Origin: Chitinophagales bacterium
Lineage (GTDB): Bacteria; Bacteroidota; Bacteroidia; Chitinophagales; Saprospiraceae
Direction of reading: 5' to 3'
NCBI GenBank assembly: GCA_013298445.1
Contig: JAAFHQ010000003.1
Location: forward strand, 1 to 27,685
DNA: 27,685 nt
Positions 1-7,565 of the stretch are shown here, in pieces; positions within the stretch are counted from its first letter, which is position 1; each line of letters begins with the position of its first letter. The notes under the pieces are model-generated. The model ran no database searches and had not been told where the DNA came from. It saw only the letters and a list, made by a program, of their open reading frames with translations. A program made the translations under genes and the position numbers.

Positions 1-466
1 TCAGCCAGGAGCGATCATCGGCACCGAAGCCTTTTATTTCAAACGCAGCGCCGAAGGTTTTTTCAAATGGCGTTCTGGAGGCCGGGTGATCCTGGAAGAT
101 CGGGTAGATGTGGGAGCTGGTTGCACTATCAACAAAGGTGTTTCTGGCGATACGCTGATTGGGGCAGGAACCAAACTCGATAGCCAGGTGCACATTGGCC
201 ATGATGTAGTGGTAGGCAAACGTTGCCTGTTCGCTGCTCAGGTTGGCATAGGCGGCAATTGTGTGATTGGCGACGATGTCATTTTGTACGGGCAGGTCGG
301 CATAGCCCAGAACCTGCACATAGGGAACAAAGTGGTAGTTTTGGCTAAAAGCGGGGTCTCCAAGGATTTGGAAGAAGGTAAAGTTTATTTTGGCTATCCT
401 GCTCAAGAGGCAAGGGCCGCGTATAAAGAATTGGCTACGCTTAGAAGGATCACCAATGAAAAATGA
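1..466 (+). CDS. LpxD-like UDP-3-O-acylglucosamine N-acyltransferase (5' truncated)
   Basis: This is the C-terminal part of a left-handed parallel beta-helix (hexapeptide repeat) acyltransferase; the frame is open from base 2, so the start lies outside the window. The visible part reads IIGTEAFYFKR, then repeated [IV]G hexads (VIGDDV, HIGNKV), and ends in GYPAQEARAAYKELATLRR. This matches the LpxD family, which adds a 3-hydroxyacyl chain to UDP-3-O-acylglucosamine in lipid A synthesis. The His in HIGHDVVVG (codon 200-202) aligns with the catalytic His of LpxD. Many Bacteroidota have more than one LpxD-like protein, so this could be the paralogue rather than the main lipid A enzyme. It converges on the lipoprotein gene with only 5 nt between the stops, and no terminator hairpin is visible. 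Confidence 0.8.
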   Translation, partial: QPGAIIGTEAFYFKRSAEGFFKWRSGGRVILEDRVDVGAGCTINKGVSGDTLIGAGTKLDSQVHIGHDVVVGKRCLFAAQVGIGGNCVIGDDVILYGQVGIAQNLHIGNKVVVLAKSGVSKDLEEGKVYFGYPAQEARAAYKELATLRRITNEK

Positions 467-471
467 AAGCG

Positions 472-1008
472 CTATTTTACCGCTTCAAAAACCATGTCCA
501 ATCTGGTCGGAATGGCCGTAGGTGATACCGCACCCGGTTTTATATAAAACAAAATCTCCAGCTTGTACCGATCTCGAATCAGGGTACGCCGCAGGTTGGG
601 TAAGGAAGGATTCAGATTGATGCGTGAACCAATCTTTCGCTCATCGTAATACACAATACTGAAAGCTTCGTCCGTGGCATAACACACATTCGAGCCACTT
701 CGACATACTCGAATCACCACCTCTTGCAAAAAGGAATAGTCGGCGTTGCCCTGGATCGCTTGTAAGGTGGCTGCACGTGGCCGGATTTCCACAATTGTAG
801 CGGTATCGATACCCGCATTTTTAGCCAGCGCGACTACGCTGGAGCTCAAATTGTCCAAGGCAAATACCCGGGGTAAGCCACCACTCAAGCCTGCTGGAAT
901 TTCAAAAGTGATGTTGGGAACCAGGATTTCAAACAAACGCTCCCGCTTGTCCTTTTTACAAGTAGCCATAAGGAGTAGAAGGAGGATAAAAAGGCAAATT
1001 TTGCGCAT
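472..1008 (-). CDS. small putative lipoprotein of unknown function
   Basis: This encodes 178 aa starting MRKICLFILLLLLMATCKK. The hydrophobic stretch followed by Cys17 and a Lys/Asp/Arg-rich segment looks like a lipoprotein signal. The lipobox (MATC) is not canonical, but Bacteroidota tolerate such variants. An upstream in-frame ATG at 1107 would add 33 residues before the signal sequence, so I chose 1008. The mature part has no motif I recognise; it is mostly beta-like, with two Cys (VCRSGSNVC). The gene is divergent from the GCS2-CBS gene and converges on the acyltransferase. No function is proposed. Confidence 0.7.
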   Translation of the reverse strand: MRKICLFILLLLLMATCKKDKRERLFEILVPNITFEIPAGLSGGLPRVFALDNLSSSVVALAKNAGIDTATIVEIRPRAATLQAIQGNADYSFLQEVVIRVCRSGSNVCYATDEAFSIVYYDERKIGSRINLNPSLPNLRRTLIRDRYKLEILFYIKPGAVSPTAIPTRLDMVFEAVK

Positions 1009-1130
1009 AGCTGGAAGATGTATTCGTCCATTGTCAAACGTGGATTGGGGATTAAAATTTTCGCATGAACAAGGAATAACAACAATCCTTATTTTGCAGC
1101 AAAACAAATTAAGCGCTCAATGGCCACCAC

Positions 1131-3026
1131 ATGGACTCTACACCAATGCTAAACTTTATGCGGGCCCTAATGGCCGACATTGAGGCCGTCGAGTACATGC
1201 TGGACCACGAGTGGTTTGAAACCGGCGTCGCCCGCATTGGGGCCGAACAGGAAATTTGTGTGGTAGATGCCAAAACCTACAAACCGCTACCCCTGGCGGT
1301 TGAAATTTTGGAAAGTATGCCCAATTGCCCCTGGTTGGACAATGAACTGGCCCGGTTTAACCTGGAAATTAACCTCCAACCCCAGGATTTCACTGGTACT
1401 TGTTTTCAAAACATGGAGCAGGAAATCCTGCAACGCCTGCAAGAAATTCGCGATAACCTGGGGCCGTTCAACGCAGAACTCCTGCTCACTGGCATTTTGC
1501 CCACCATCCGCAAACACGACCTGGAGCGGCACAACTTGACCCCACGCGAGCGCTACAACCTCCTGATCGATGCCATGACTGCCCAGCGCAATGGACAAGC
1601 TTTTGAGTTTCGCCTGCGCGGCATTGATGAACTCCAGGTACGGCATGACACCCCCTTGCTAGAGGCCTGCAATACCAGTTTTCAAATTCACCTGCAAGTC
1701 AACCCTGGGGAATATGCCCGGATGTACAATTTTGCGCTGGCGCTGGCCGGGCCCACTTTGGCACTGGGGGCCAATTCTCCGATCGTTTTTGGGCGCAGAT
1801 TGTGGCACGAAAGCCGTATCGCCTTGTTTCAGCAAGCGCTAGACGTACGCACCACCCACGACCACCTGCGCGAACGCAGCACCCGGGTCAATTTTGGCAA
1901 CAACTGGGTGGAAAACTCCATCTTGGACATTTACCGCGATGACCTGGCGCGTTTTCGCACCCTGATCGCCCGTGAAAGTGAAGAAAATGTGGAGGAAAAA
2001 ATCCGCCGGGGCGAAACTCCCTTGCTACTCGCGCTTCGCCTGCACAATTCCTCCATCTACCGCTGGAATCGGCCTTATTACGGCATTAGCCCGAATGGAA
2101 AACCCCATTTGCGCATCGAAAACCGGATTTTGCCTGCTGGGCCCAGTGTTGTGGATCAAATGGCCAATACCGCGTTTTGGACGGGGGCTATGATTGGCTG
2201 TCAACTCCATTACCCCGATGTACGCCAAAAAATGAGTTGGGAAGATGTGCGCTCCAATTTTGAAAAAGCGGCGGCGTTTGGTTTGGATTCTAAGTTTTCC
2301 TGGTTTGATGGACAAAAAATCAGTGCGCGAGACTTGTTGTTGCAAGAGTTGATCCCCTTGGCTCGCCTTGGCTTACAAGCCCGCCAAGTGGCCAGTGCCG
2401 ACATCGATCAATACCTGGGTATCGCCGAAGCGCGCATGAAAGGCCATACCAATGGCGCCATTTGGCAACTCAATAGTTACTCAAGTTTGCGCCGCAACTT
2501 GCGCGAAGACGAAGCCTTAGTGACCCTTACTGCCGCTATTCACAACCGCCAAAAACAAAACCTGCCTGTGCACGAATGGACCCCACCCAGCGCTCAGGAC
2601 TTGCCACATTATCGGGCGAACAGCCTCAAAGTGGAAGAGTTCATGACCACCGATTTGTTTACCGTGCAAAAGGACGATCTGATTCAGCTGGTCGCTAAAT
2701 TGATGGACTGGCGGCGCATTCAGTACCTGCCAGTAGAAGACCAAAAAGGGCATTTGTGTGGTTTGATTACTGCTCGCCTGGTTTTGCGGCACCTGGCCAA
2801 ACAAACCGAACTGGAAGAGCCCAGCCTTCAACGGGTACAGGACATCATGATTGCAGAACCGGTTTCGGTGCACCCCTCTATGCTCATTCTTGATGCGATT
2901 AAATTGATGCGGGACAAAAAAATTGGTTGCCTGCCCGTGGTACAAAATGGCGAACTGGTGGGCATCATTACTGAAAATGACTTTTTGGACATTACTGCAC
3001 GTTTGATCGAGCAGTGGGAAGTTTAA
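1131..3026 (+). CDS. GCS2-family carboxylate-amine ligase fused to a CBS domain pair
   Basis: This protein of 631 aa has two parts. Residues about 10-480 resemble the glutamate-cysteine ligase type 2 (GCS2/YbdK) family, with the early GAEQE motif at residues 37-41 that supplies acidic metal/ATP ligands in that fold. Residues 501-631 hold two CBS motifs, one starting VEEFMTTDLFTV at 501 and one VQDIMIAEPVSVHP at 569, each with the usual LPV...G..(V/C)GIIT ending. CBS pairs normally bind adenine nucleotides and regulate an attached enzyme. The substrates are unknown; family members join an amino acid to a carboxylate with ATP use. I take ATG 1131 because the ATG at 1120 is out of frame. It is monocistronic, with a terminator hairpin 20 nt after the stop. 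Confidence 0.85.
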   Translation: MDSTPMLNFMRALMADIEAVEYMLDHEWFETGVARIGAEQEICVVDAKTYKPLPLAVEILESMPNCPWLDNELARFNLEINLQPQDFTGTCFQNMEQEILQRLQEIRDNLGPFNAELLLTGILPTIRKHDLERHNLTPRERYNLLIDAMTAQRNGQAFEFRLRGIDELQVRHDTPLLEACNTSFQIHLQVNPGEYARMYNFALALAGPTLALGANSPIVFGRRLWHESRIALFQQALDVRTTHDHLRERSTRVNFGNNWVENSILDIYRDDLARFRTLIARESEENVEEKIRRGETPLLLALRLHNSSIYRWNRPYYGISPNGKPHLRIENRILPAGPSVVDQMANTAFWTGAMIGCQLHYPDVRQKMSWEDVRSNFEKAAAFGLDSKFSWFDGQKISARDLLLQELIPLARLGLQARQVASADIDQYLGIAEARMKGHTNGAIWQLNSYSSLRRNLREDEALVTLTAAIHNRQKQNLPVHEWTPPSAQDLPHYRANSLKVEEFMTTDLFTVQKDDLIQLVAKLMDWRRIQYLPVEDQKGHLCGLITARLVLRHLAKQTELEEPSLQRVQDIMIAEPVSVHPSMLILDAIKLMRDKKIGCLPVVQNGELVGIITENDFLDITARLIEQWEV

Positions 3027-3045
3027 GTCATGCTAAAACAAGAAA

Positions 3046-3072
3046 CCCCTGAGAAACTACATTCCTCAGGGG
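3046..3072 (-). terminator. hairpin terminator shared by two convergent genes
   Basis: The 8-bp stem CCCCTGAG/CTCAGGGG (3046-3053 with 3065-3072) has an 11-nt loop. It sits 31 nt after the stop of the DUF2723 gene and 20 nt after the stop of the GCS2-CBS gene. Read on the minus strand it is followed by TTTCTTGTTTT, so it is best suited to end the minus-strand transcript; on the plus strand the tail is only CTCTCCTT. Confidence 0.65.
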
Positions 3073-3103
3073 CTCTCCTTATCAAATATTCAAATCAACC
3101 GTG

Positions 3104-6100
3104 TTACTGCCCTTGCGGTTGGAACAACGAGTTCTCCGTAGGTGTGGGCTTAAACGGCGCGAATTTTTTGGTCAAATCATCCACAAATTTCTGATCCTTG
3201 TTTTCCGTGGCGTCGCGCAACAGTGTTTCCATAGTTTGCTCTGCCAGGCGTTTTTGCAAATCATAACTGGATGCAATCACATCAGGATCCTGCGAGTTGA
3301 TGAACTTCAACTGCTCCAAGGTTTCTTTAGCCAAAATTTCCATGTGTGGTTTGGCCTTTTTGTAGGCACCCGCCCTTACATAAATTTCCAGCATGTAGTT
3401 GGTGCGGTAATCGTAAGGGAAGTTGAAGTTGGGGAATGACTTGAAGTATTGATCGGTCAGTGCGATCGCTTTGTCATTTTTACCTTCAGCCAAAAATGCT
3501 CCAGCGGCACGGCGCATCACCAGCTGCATACTTTGCAAACTTGGCGCATAGCTGTTGTCCACAAAAGTAGGCTCTTTGTCAAAGTTACCCCAACGCCATT
3601 TTTTCATCACGTTTTCGTACACCTTATCCGAATCGACCTTACCGCTGCCGATCAAACCGTAGTTCGGATCGCTGGCAGTACGGGTTGGCACAATGCGCAA
3701 GGCCAAACCTTCCAGTTCCATATAATCATCCAGGCCAAAAAACTTGCTGGCTTGAGTGGTTACTGCAAAATAGATTGGGCGATCCCAGAGGTTGGAAGTG
3801 ATTACATCCAATACGGCGATGTCATCCTTGGTCATGTATTGCTGGGCAGGCATTTTTAATGGAATCCGATCCACCAAAGTAGTGTCTCCGGCTTTGGCCA
3901 GACCCATTTGAATGACTTTGGCTCTAGGTACTGGCAGGTATACACTGCGGGTTGGCAGGTAGGACTCGGTAGAGCCACCGTTGCTCAACTGCTGAGGGTG
4001 ATCCTCACTCACAAAGCGCATGAAGTCTTGAGCGCTCATTTCGCCCTGGCTACCTTGTTCAACGAAGAACATCTGGTTGCGGCGATCGCCCTGGTAAGCA
4101 GCACTACTCAGCGTGAGTTTTAACGCAGGTGAATCATTGATTTTGCGGCGCAGCAGGTCGATGTACCAGTCTACGGCAATCAAGCTGAGGTTGACCACCC
4201 GTACGTCCCGACGAATGCCTTCTACCTCCTGGGCGTACCACAGTGGGTAGGTATCATTGTCGCCATAAGTGAAAATCACCGCGTTTTTCTCCACTGAATT
4301 CAGGAAGTTGGACGCGTAATCGCGAGAGGCGTAGTGCCCGTTGCGGCTGTGATCGTCAAAGTTTTGGGTGCCCATCAGGATCGGCGCAATCATCACCAAC
4401 GCACCAGCCAAGCCGGCACCTACCGGGCCGCTCAATTTGACCCGATCGCGCAAAAGCTCGTAAATGGCCAGCACCGCCATCCCCATCCAAATACAGAAGA
4501 CAAAGAAGGAACCTGCCAAAACGTAGTCCCGCTCGCGTGGCTCATTGGGTGGCTGATTGGAGTAAACGATAATACCGATACCCGTGATGACAAAGAGCGC
4601 CAGCAGCCCCAGAAAATCATTGCGGCGTTTGCCAAAATGATAAACTACCCCCAGCAAACCAAAGATGAATGGCAGTAGGTAGTATTTGTTTCTGGCTGGA
4701 TTGTTTTTTTGTACTTCTGGCAATAGGGACTGGTTGCCCAAACGAGCATTGTCTAGTGCAGAAATGCCTGAAAACCAGTGTCCAGCCGATTTATCCCAGG
4801 GGTAAAGACCTTGTTCGCCATTTTGGCGTCCGGCAAAGTTCCACATGAAATAACGCCAGTACATCCACTTGATCTGGTAGTTCCAGAAAAAGCCGAAGTT
4901 CTGGGCCTGGGTTGGTTTCCAACCTTCAGGCAATTGTTGATTCGGATCCATGCCCATCCACTGCATGTACAAAGCAGGACGCCCTTGTGAGGGATCCGCC
5001 ATACGTGGGAAGAACATTTTATCGGCGTCATTGTAAACGTAGTCTACTTTATCAGAAACGTGCTCGTAACGATCACCCACCCGGCCATAGCGCTTCTCTG
5101 TGGTAACGTCAGTCGGTTGCGCCGCAAAGTGTGGCCCGCGCAACAAGGGACGGTCACCATACTGCTCACGGTTGAGGTAAGGCAGCAGGCTCAAGGCATC
5201 CTTGGGCGCGTTCATATTGATAGGTGGGTTGGAATTGGCCCGGGTAACCACCATGCCGTAAGTCGACATGGCCAAAACCAATAGGGCGAATGCCACCGCT
5301 ACATTTTGTACAGTAGATTCCTGGTGTTTGTGCGCGTAACGGATCGCAAAGTAAATGGCGGCCAAAATGATCAGTACTGTTGGAATGATCCCCGAGTGAA
5401 ATGGCAAACCAAAAGTATTGACGAACAACAATTCAAAATTGGCCCACAAACGTGGCAACCCGGTGATGATGAACATTTGCACCAAACCCACGATCACCAC
5501 CCCTACAAAAGCAGCAATGCCCGTACCGAGGAAAGTAACGTTTTTGGAACGTTTGAAGTAAAAGAACATCGCCAGAGCAGGGAAGGTCAGGATACTCAAC
5601 AAGTGCACCCCAATGGACAACCCAGCCATGTATACAGCAAAAATCAACCAGCGATCGTTTTGGTGATCATCGGGCAAAGCGTACCATTTCACCGTAGCCC
5701 AGAGGGTAAGTGCGGTAAAAAAAGTAGACATGGCATACACTTCACCTTCCACCGCAGAAAACCAGATGGAAGTACAAAATGCAGTGCCCAAACCGGCTAC
5801 TAAACCAGCGGCACCCAGTGCAATCTGATCTCCGGAACTGGGTTCACCATCGCGCCCAACCAGGGCCAATTTGCCCAAAATGATGGTCACCCAAGCCACA
5901 AACATGGCCGCAAATGCCGTACAAATACCCGACATTAAGTTGACCGAGAATGCAATATTTTCAGGGTTGCTGGAGAAAATGCTGGCTACCCAGGCAAACA
6001 TCCGGCCCACCAGCAGAAACAAAGGTGCGCCAGGAGGGTGCACAACTTGGAGTTTGTAGGCACCCAGGATGAATTCGCCGCAGTCCCACAAGCTACCCGT

Positions 6101-6187
6101 GCGTTCGGCAGAGAGATAATAGACTACTGTCGCTACCGCGAACACCAGCCAACCAACAATGTTTGTTGTACGCTTAAAAGAACTCAT
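3104..6187 (-). CDS. DUF2723 (TMEM260-like) polytopic membrane protein
   Basis: This encodes 1027 aa. About the first 605 residues are a multi-pass membrane region; the rest is a soluble, probably periplasmic domain. WDCGEF at residues 34-39 and HPPGAP at 50-55 follow the first membrane helix. They are the hallmark of DUF2723, whose animal relative TMEM260 is a protein O-mannosyltransferase of GT-C type; an acidic motif after the first helix is typical of that fold. The soluble part has the conserved GDNDTYPLWYAQE segment near residue 640 and a helical, TPR-like end (900-1000). A role as an envelope glycosyltransferase acting on exported proteins is an inference from the family. The gene stands alone on the minus strand, with a terminator after it and a possible promoter box 87 nt before it. 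Confidence 0.9.
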   Translation of the reverse strand: MSSFKRTTNIVGWLVFAVATVVYYLSAERTGSLWDCGEFILGAYKLQVVHPPGAPLFLLVGRMFAWVASIFSSNPENIAFSVNLMSGICTAFAAMFVAWVTIILGKLALVGRDGEPSSGDQIALGAAGLVAGLGTAFCTSIWFSAVEGEVYAMSTFFTALTLWATVKWYALPDDHQNDRWLIFAVYMAGLSIGVHLLSILTFPALAMFFYFKRSKNVTFLGTGIAAFVGVVIVGLVQMFIITGLPRLWANFELLFVNTFGLPFHSGIIPTVLIILAAIYFAIRYAHKHQESTVQNVAVAFALLVLAMSTYGMVVTRANSNPPINMNAPKDALSLLPYLNREQYGDRPLLRGPHFAAQPTDVTTEKRYGRVGDRYEHVSDKVDYVYNDADKMFFPRMADPSQGRPALYMQWMGMDPNQQLPEGWKPTQAQNFGFFWNYQIKWMYWRYFMWNFAGRQNGEQGLYPWDKSAGHWFSGISALDNARLGNQSLLPEVQKNNPARNKYYLLPFIFGLLGVVYHFGKRRNDFLGLLALFVITGIGIIVYSNQPPNEPRERDYVLAGSFFVFCIWMGMAVLAIYELLRDRVKLSGPVGAGLAGALVMIAPILMGTQNFDDHSRNGHYASRDYASNFLNSVEKNAVIFTYGDNDTYPLWYAQEVEGIRRDVRVVNLSLIAVDWYIDLLRRKINDSPALKLTLSSAAYQGDRRNQMFFVEQGSQGEMSAQDFMRFVSEDHPQQLSNGGSTESYLPTRSVYLPVPRAKVIQMGLAKAGDTTLVDRIPLKMPAQQYMTKDDIAVLDVITSNLWDRPIYFAVTTQASKFFGLDDYMELEGLALRIVPTRTASDPNYGLIGSGKVDSDKVYENVMKKWRWGNFDKEPTFVDNSYAPSLQSMQLVMRRAAGAFLAEGKNDKAIALTDQYFKSFPNFNFPYDYRTNYMLEIYVRAGAYKKAKPHMEILAKETLEQLKFINSQDPDVIASSYDLQKRLAEQTMETLLRDATENKDQKFVDDLTKKFAPFKPTPTENSLFQPQGQ

Positions 6188-6273
6188 GCGTTCGTTGTAA
6201 TTTTTCTAAATTTAGTAATACACTATCAACCAGAGGCTTAGCCTTGTTTATTATTTTGACCTGCAAAAGTAAT

Positions 6274-6281
6274 AAAATAAT
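6274..6281 (-). promoter_or_regulatory. possible -7 box for the DUF2723 gene
   Basis: The minus strand reads TACTTTTG, which fits the Bacteroidetes -7 consensus TAnnTTTG and lies 87 nt before the start codon. I found no TTTG at the expected -33 distance, so this is weak. Confidence 0.3.
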
Positions 6282-6410
6282 GAGCATTACAGCGGAACCG
6301 GGGAATGGGAAAGTGGAAAAAACTAAACTTTGGCCAACTTTTGCTACTTTCTTAGTCCTTAGATGCCCATTTGGTGCAAAAAGTTTCCTGCAACATCAAA
6401 TAATAGCGCT

Positions 6411-6418
6411 TACCTTTG
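6411..6418 (+). promoter_or_regulatory. -7 promoter box for the DUF4834-like/RluA pair
   Basis: TACCTTTG matches TAnnTTTG exactly and lies 17 nt before the start codon at 6436, which predicts a leader of roughly ten bases. The -33 element is poor: the nearest candidate is TTTC at 6384-6387, 23 nt upstream. The same octamer is found on the minus strand at 23272-23279 before another gene. Confidence 0.45.
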
Positions 6419-6435
6419 TGGCAAATTTTACCGCC

Positions 6436-6627
6436 ATGCTGAAAATGCTCTTCATGCTTGCCGTGATCTACATTGCGTATCGTCTTTTTACCTATAAACC
6501 GGCTTTGCCTGGGCGAAAGCCGCAAGACCATATCCGCAATCCGCACCAGAATGAATCAGGTCCGCAAGGTAAAAAAGCCAATTCCAAATACGACGACGAT
6601 TACATCGACTATGAAGAACTCAAGTGA
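6436..6627 (+). CDS. small single-span membrane protein, DUF4834-like
   Basis: This encodes 63 aa. An N-terminal membrane helix (residues about 3-18, MLFMLAVIYIAYRLF) is followed by a polar, basic cytoplasmic tail that ends in the acidic/tyrosine motif DDDYIDYEELK. That layout, a helix plus a terminal YxDYEE(I/L)K-type motif, is what I recall for the DUF4834 family of Bacteroidota; the function is unknown. The reading frame extends upstream to 6244, but the TACCTTTG box at 6411 and the helix placement favour the ATG at 6436. Its last 17 nt overlap the start of the pseudouridine synthase gene, which indicates translational coupling. Confidence 0.7.
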   Translation: MLKMLFMLAVIYIAYRLFTYKPALPGRKPQDHIRNPHQNESGPQGKKANSKYDDDYIDYEELK

Positions 6628-7321
6628 AAACCCTACACCCGACAATGCTCAAGAACGCATTGGCGACTGGGTACTGTATAAAAACAACCAATTAATTGCC
6701 TTCAACAAGCCCGCAGGGATTCCGGCCCAAGCAGATAAAACCGGGGACAAATCACTGTTACAATTGGCGGAGATTTTTACCAAATCTTCGGTGCAATTGG
6801 TACATCGATTGGACCGCCCGGCCAGTGGGGTCGTTTTAGTAGCCAAAACCCCTAAAGCTTTGGCCAACCTCAACGAACAATTCCGCAATCGGCAAGTACA
6901 AAAAACTTACCTGGCCGTAGTAGAGGCCATGCCTGCCGAGCCCAATGGCCGTTTGGAGCATTGGATTTGGAAAAATGGCCAAACCAACCGCTCAGTCATC
7001 GGCACAGAAAAAGGCCACGCGAACGCGGAACAAGCCATTCTGGAATACAAACACCTTGGCAGCAGCGAACGCTACCACTTGTTGGAAGTCAATTTATTAA
7101 CGGGGCGCCACCATCAAATTCGGGCACAATTGGCGGCTATGGGTTCTATCATCAAGGGCGATGTAAAATACGGCGCTCGCCGCAGCAACAAAGACCGCTC
7201 CATTCACTTACACGCCTGGAAACTGAGCTTCCTACACCCTGTGACGCAGGAAAACGTCATTCTTACTGCGCCTTTACCTGTAGATCCGGTTTGGGATGCG
7301 ATGGCAGCTTACTTGGGGTAA
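6611..7321 (+). CDS. RluA-family RNA pseudouridine synthase
   Basis: This encodes 236 aa from the ATG at 6611. The frame is open to 6473, but the extra residues are the out-of-frame shadow of the upstream gene. The catalytic motif VHRLDRPASG (residues 64-73) contains Asp68, the nucleophile that attacks uridine C1'. The later GRHHQIRAQLAAMG segment and KYGA are standard RluA-family motifs. There is no N-terminal S4 domain, so it resembles the RluA/TruC-like single-domain enzymes rather than RluB/C/D. The RNA target (rRNA or tRNA position) cannot be told from the sequence. It overlaps the DUF4834-like gene by 17 nt. A 119-nt palindrome begins 22 nt after its stop. Confidence 0.9.
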   Translation: MKNSSENPTPDNAQERIGDWVLYKNNQLIAFNKPAGIPAQADKTGDKSLLQLAEIFTKSSVQLVHRLDRPASGVVLVAKTPKALANLNEQFRNRQVQKTYLAVVEAMPAEPNGRLEHWIWKNGQTNRSVIGTEKGHANAEQAILEYKHLGSSERYHLLEVNLLTGRHHQIRAQLAAMGSIIKGDVKYGARRSNKDRSIHLHAWKLSFLHPVTQENVILTAPLPVDPVWDAMAAYLG

Positions 7322-7343
7322 GGTGTAAGTTGAGCAATTTATA

Positions 7344-7462
7344 GTTGAGAAAGTTGAGGGAGGTTGAGGAAGGTTTAGGCTACCGCAGCGGTTTTGACAA
7401 TGTCCTTGTCCACGTAGCTGCGGTAGCCTAAACCTTCCTCAACCTCCCTCAACTTTCTCAAC
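7344..7462. repeat. palindrome A: 46-bp perfect inverted repeat with CTACCGC/GACAAGG core
   Basis: The left arm 7344-7389 and right arm 7417-7462 are perfect reverse complements over 46 bp, with a 27-nt loop. The outer arm is built from irregular GTTGAG(G/A)(A/G) units; the inner arm is GGCTACCGCAGC. On the minus strand the loop contains GACAAGGACATTGTCAAAA, itself an inverted repeat (GACAA/TTGTC). The same core occurs in palindromes B and C. The element starts 22 nt after the RluA-family stop codon. No T-tract follows, so it is not a standard intrinsic terminator. The remaining 103 nt before the next gene hold only degenerate TTCAAC-type sequence and a poor promoter match (TAATTTTC, 7516-7523). 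Confidence 0.9.
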
Positions 7463-7565
7463 CTTTCTATTTGAACTTTTCAACCCCAAACATTTCAACT
7501 CTCCAACTTTTTAGGTAATTTTCGCAAAATACCTAACCACTGCCATTCACAGTAAACCTTATCAC

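Noticed and set aside
6244..6435. N-terminal extension of the DUF4834-like protein
   Set aside because: The extension has no protein-like pattern and would put the -7 promoter box inside the gene; the short form starts immediately before the membrane helix.
7344..7462. Palindrome A as an ordinary intrinsic terminator
   Set aside because: The 46-bp stem is far longer than a terminator stem and is not followed by a T-tract on either strand; it may still affect RNA 3' ends.
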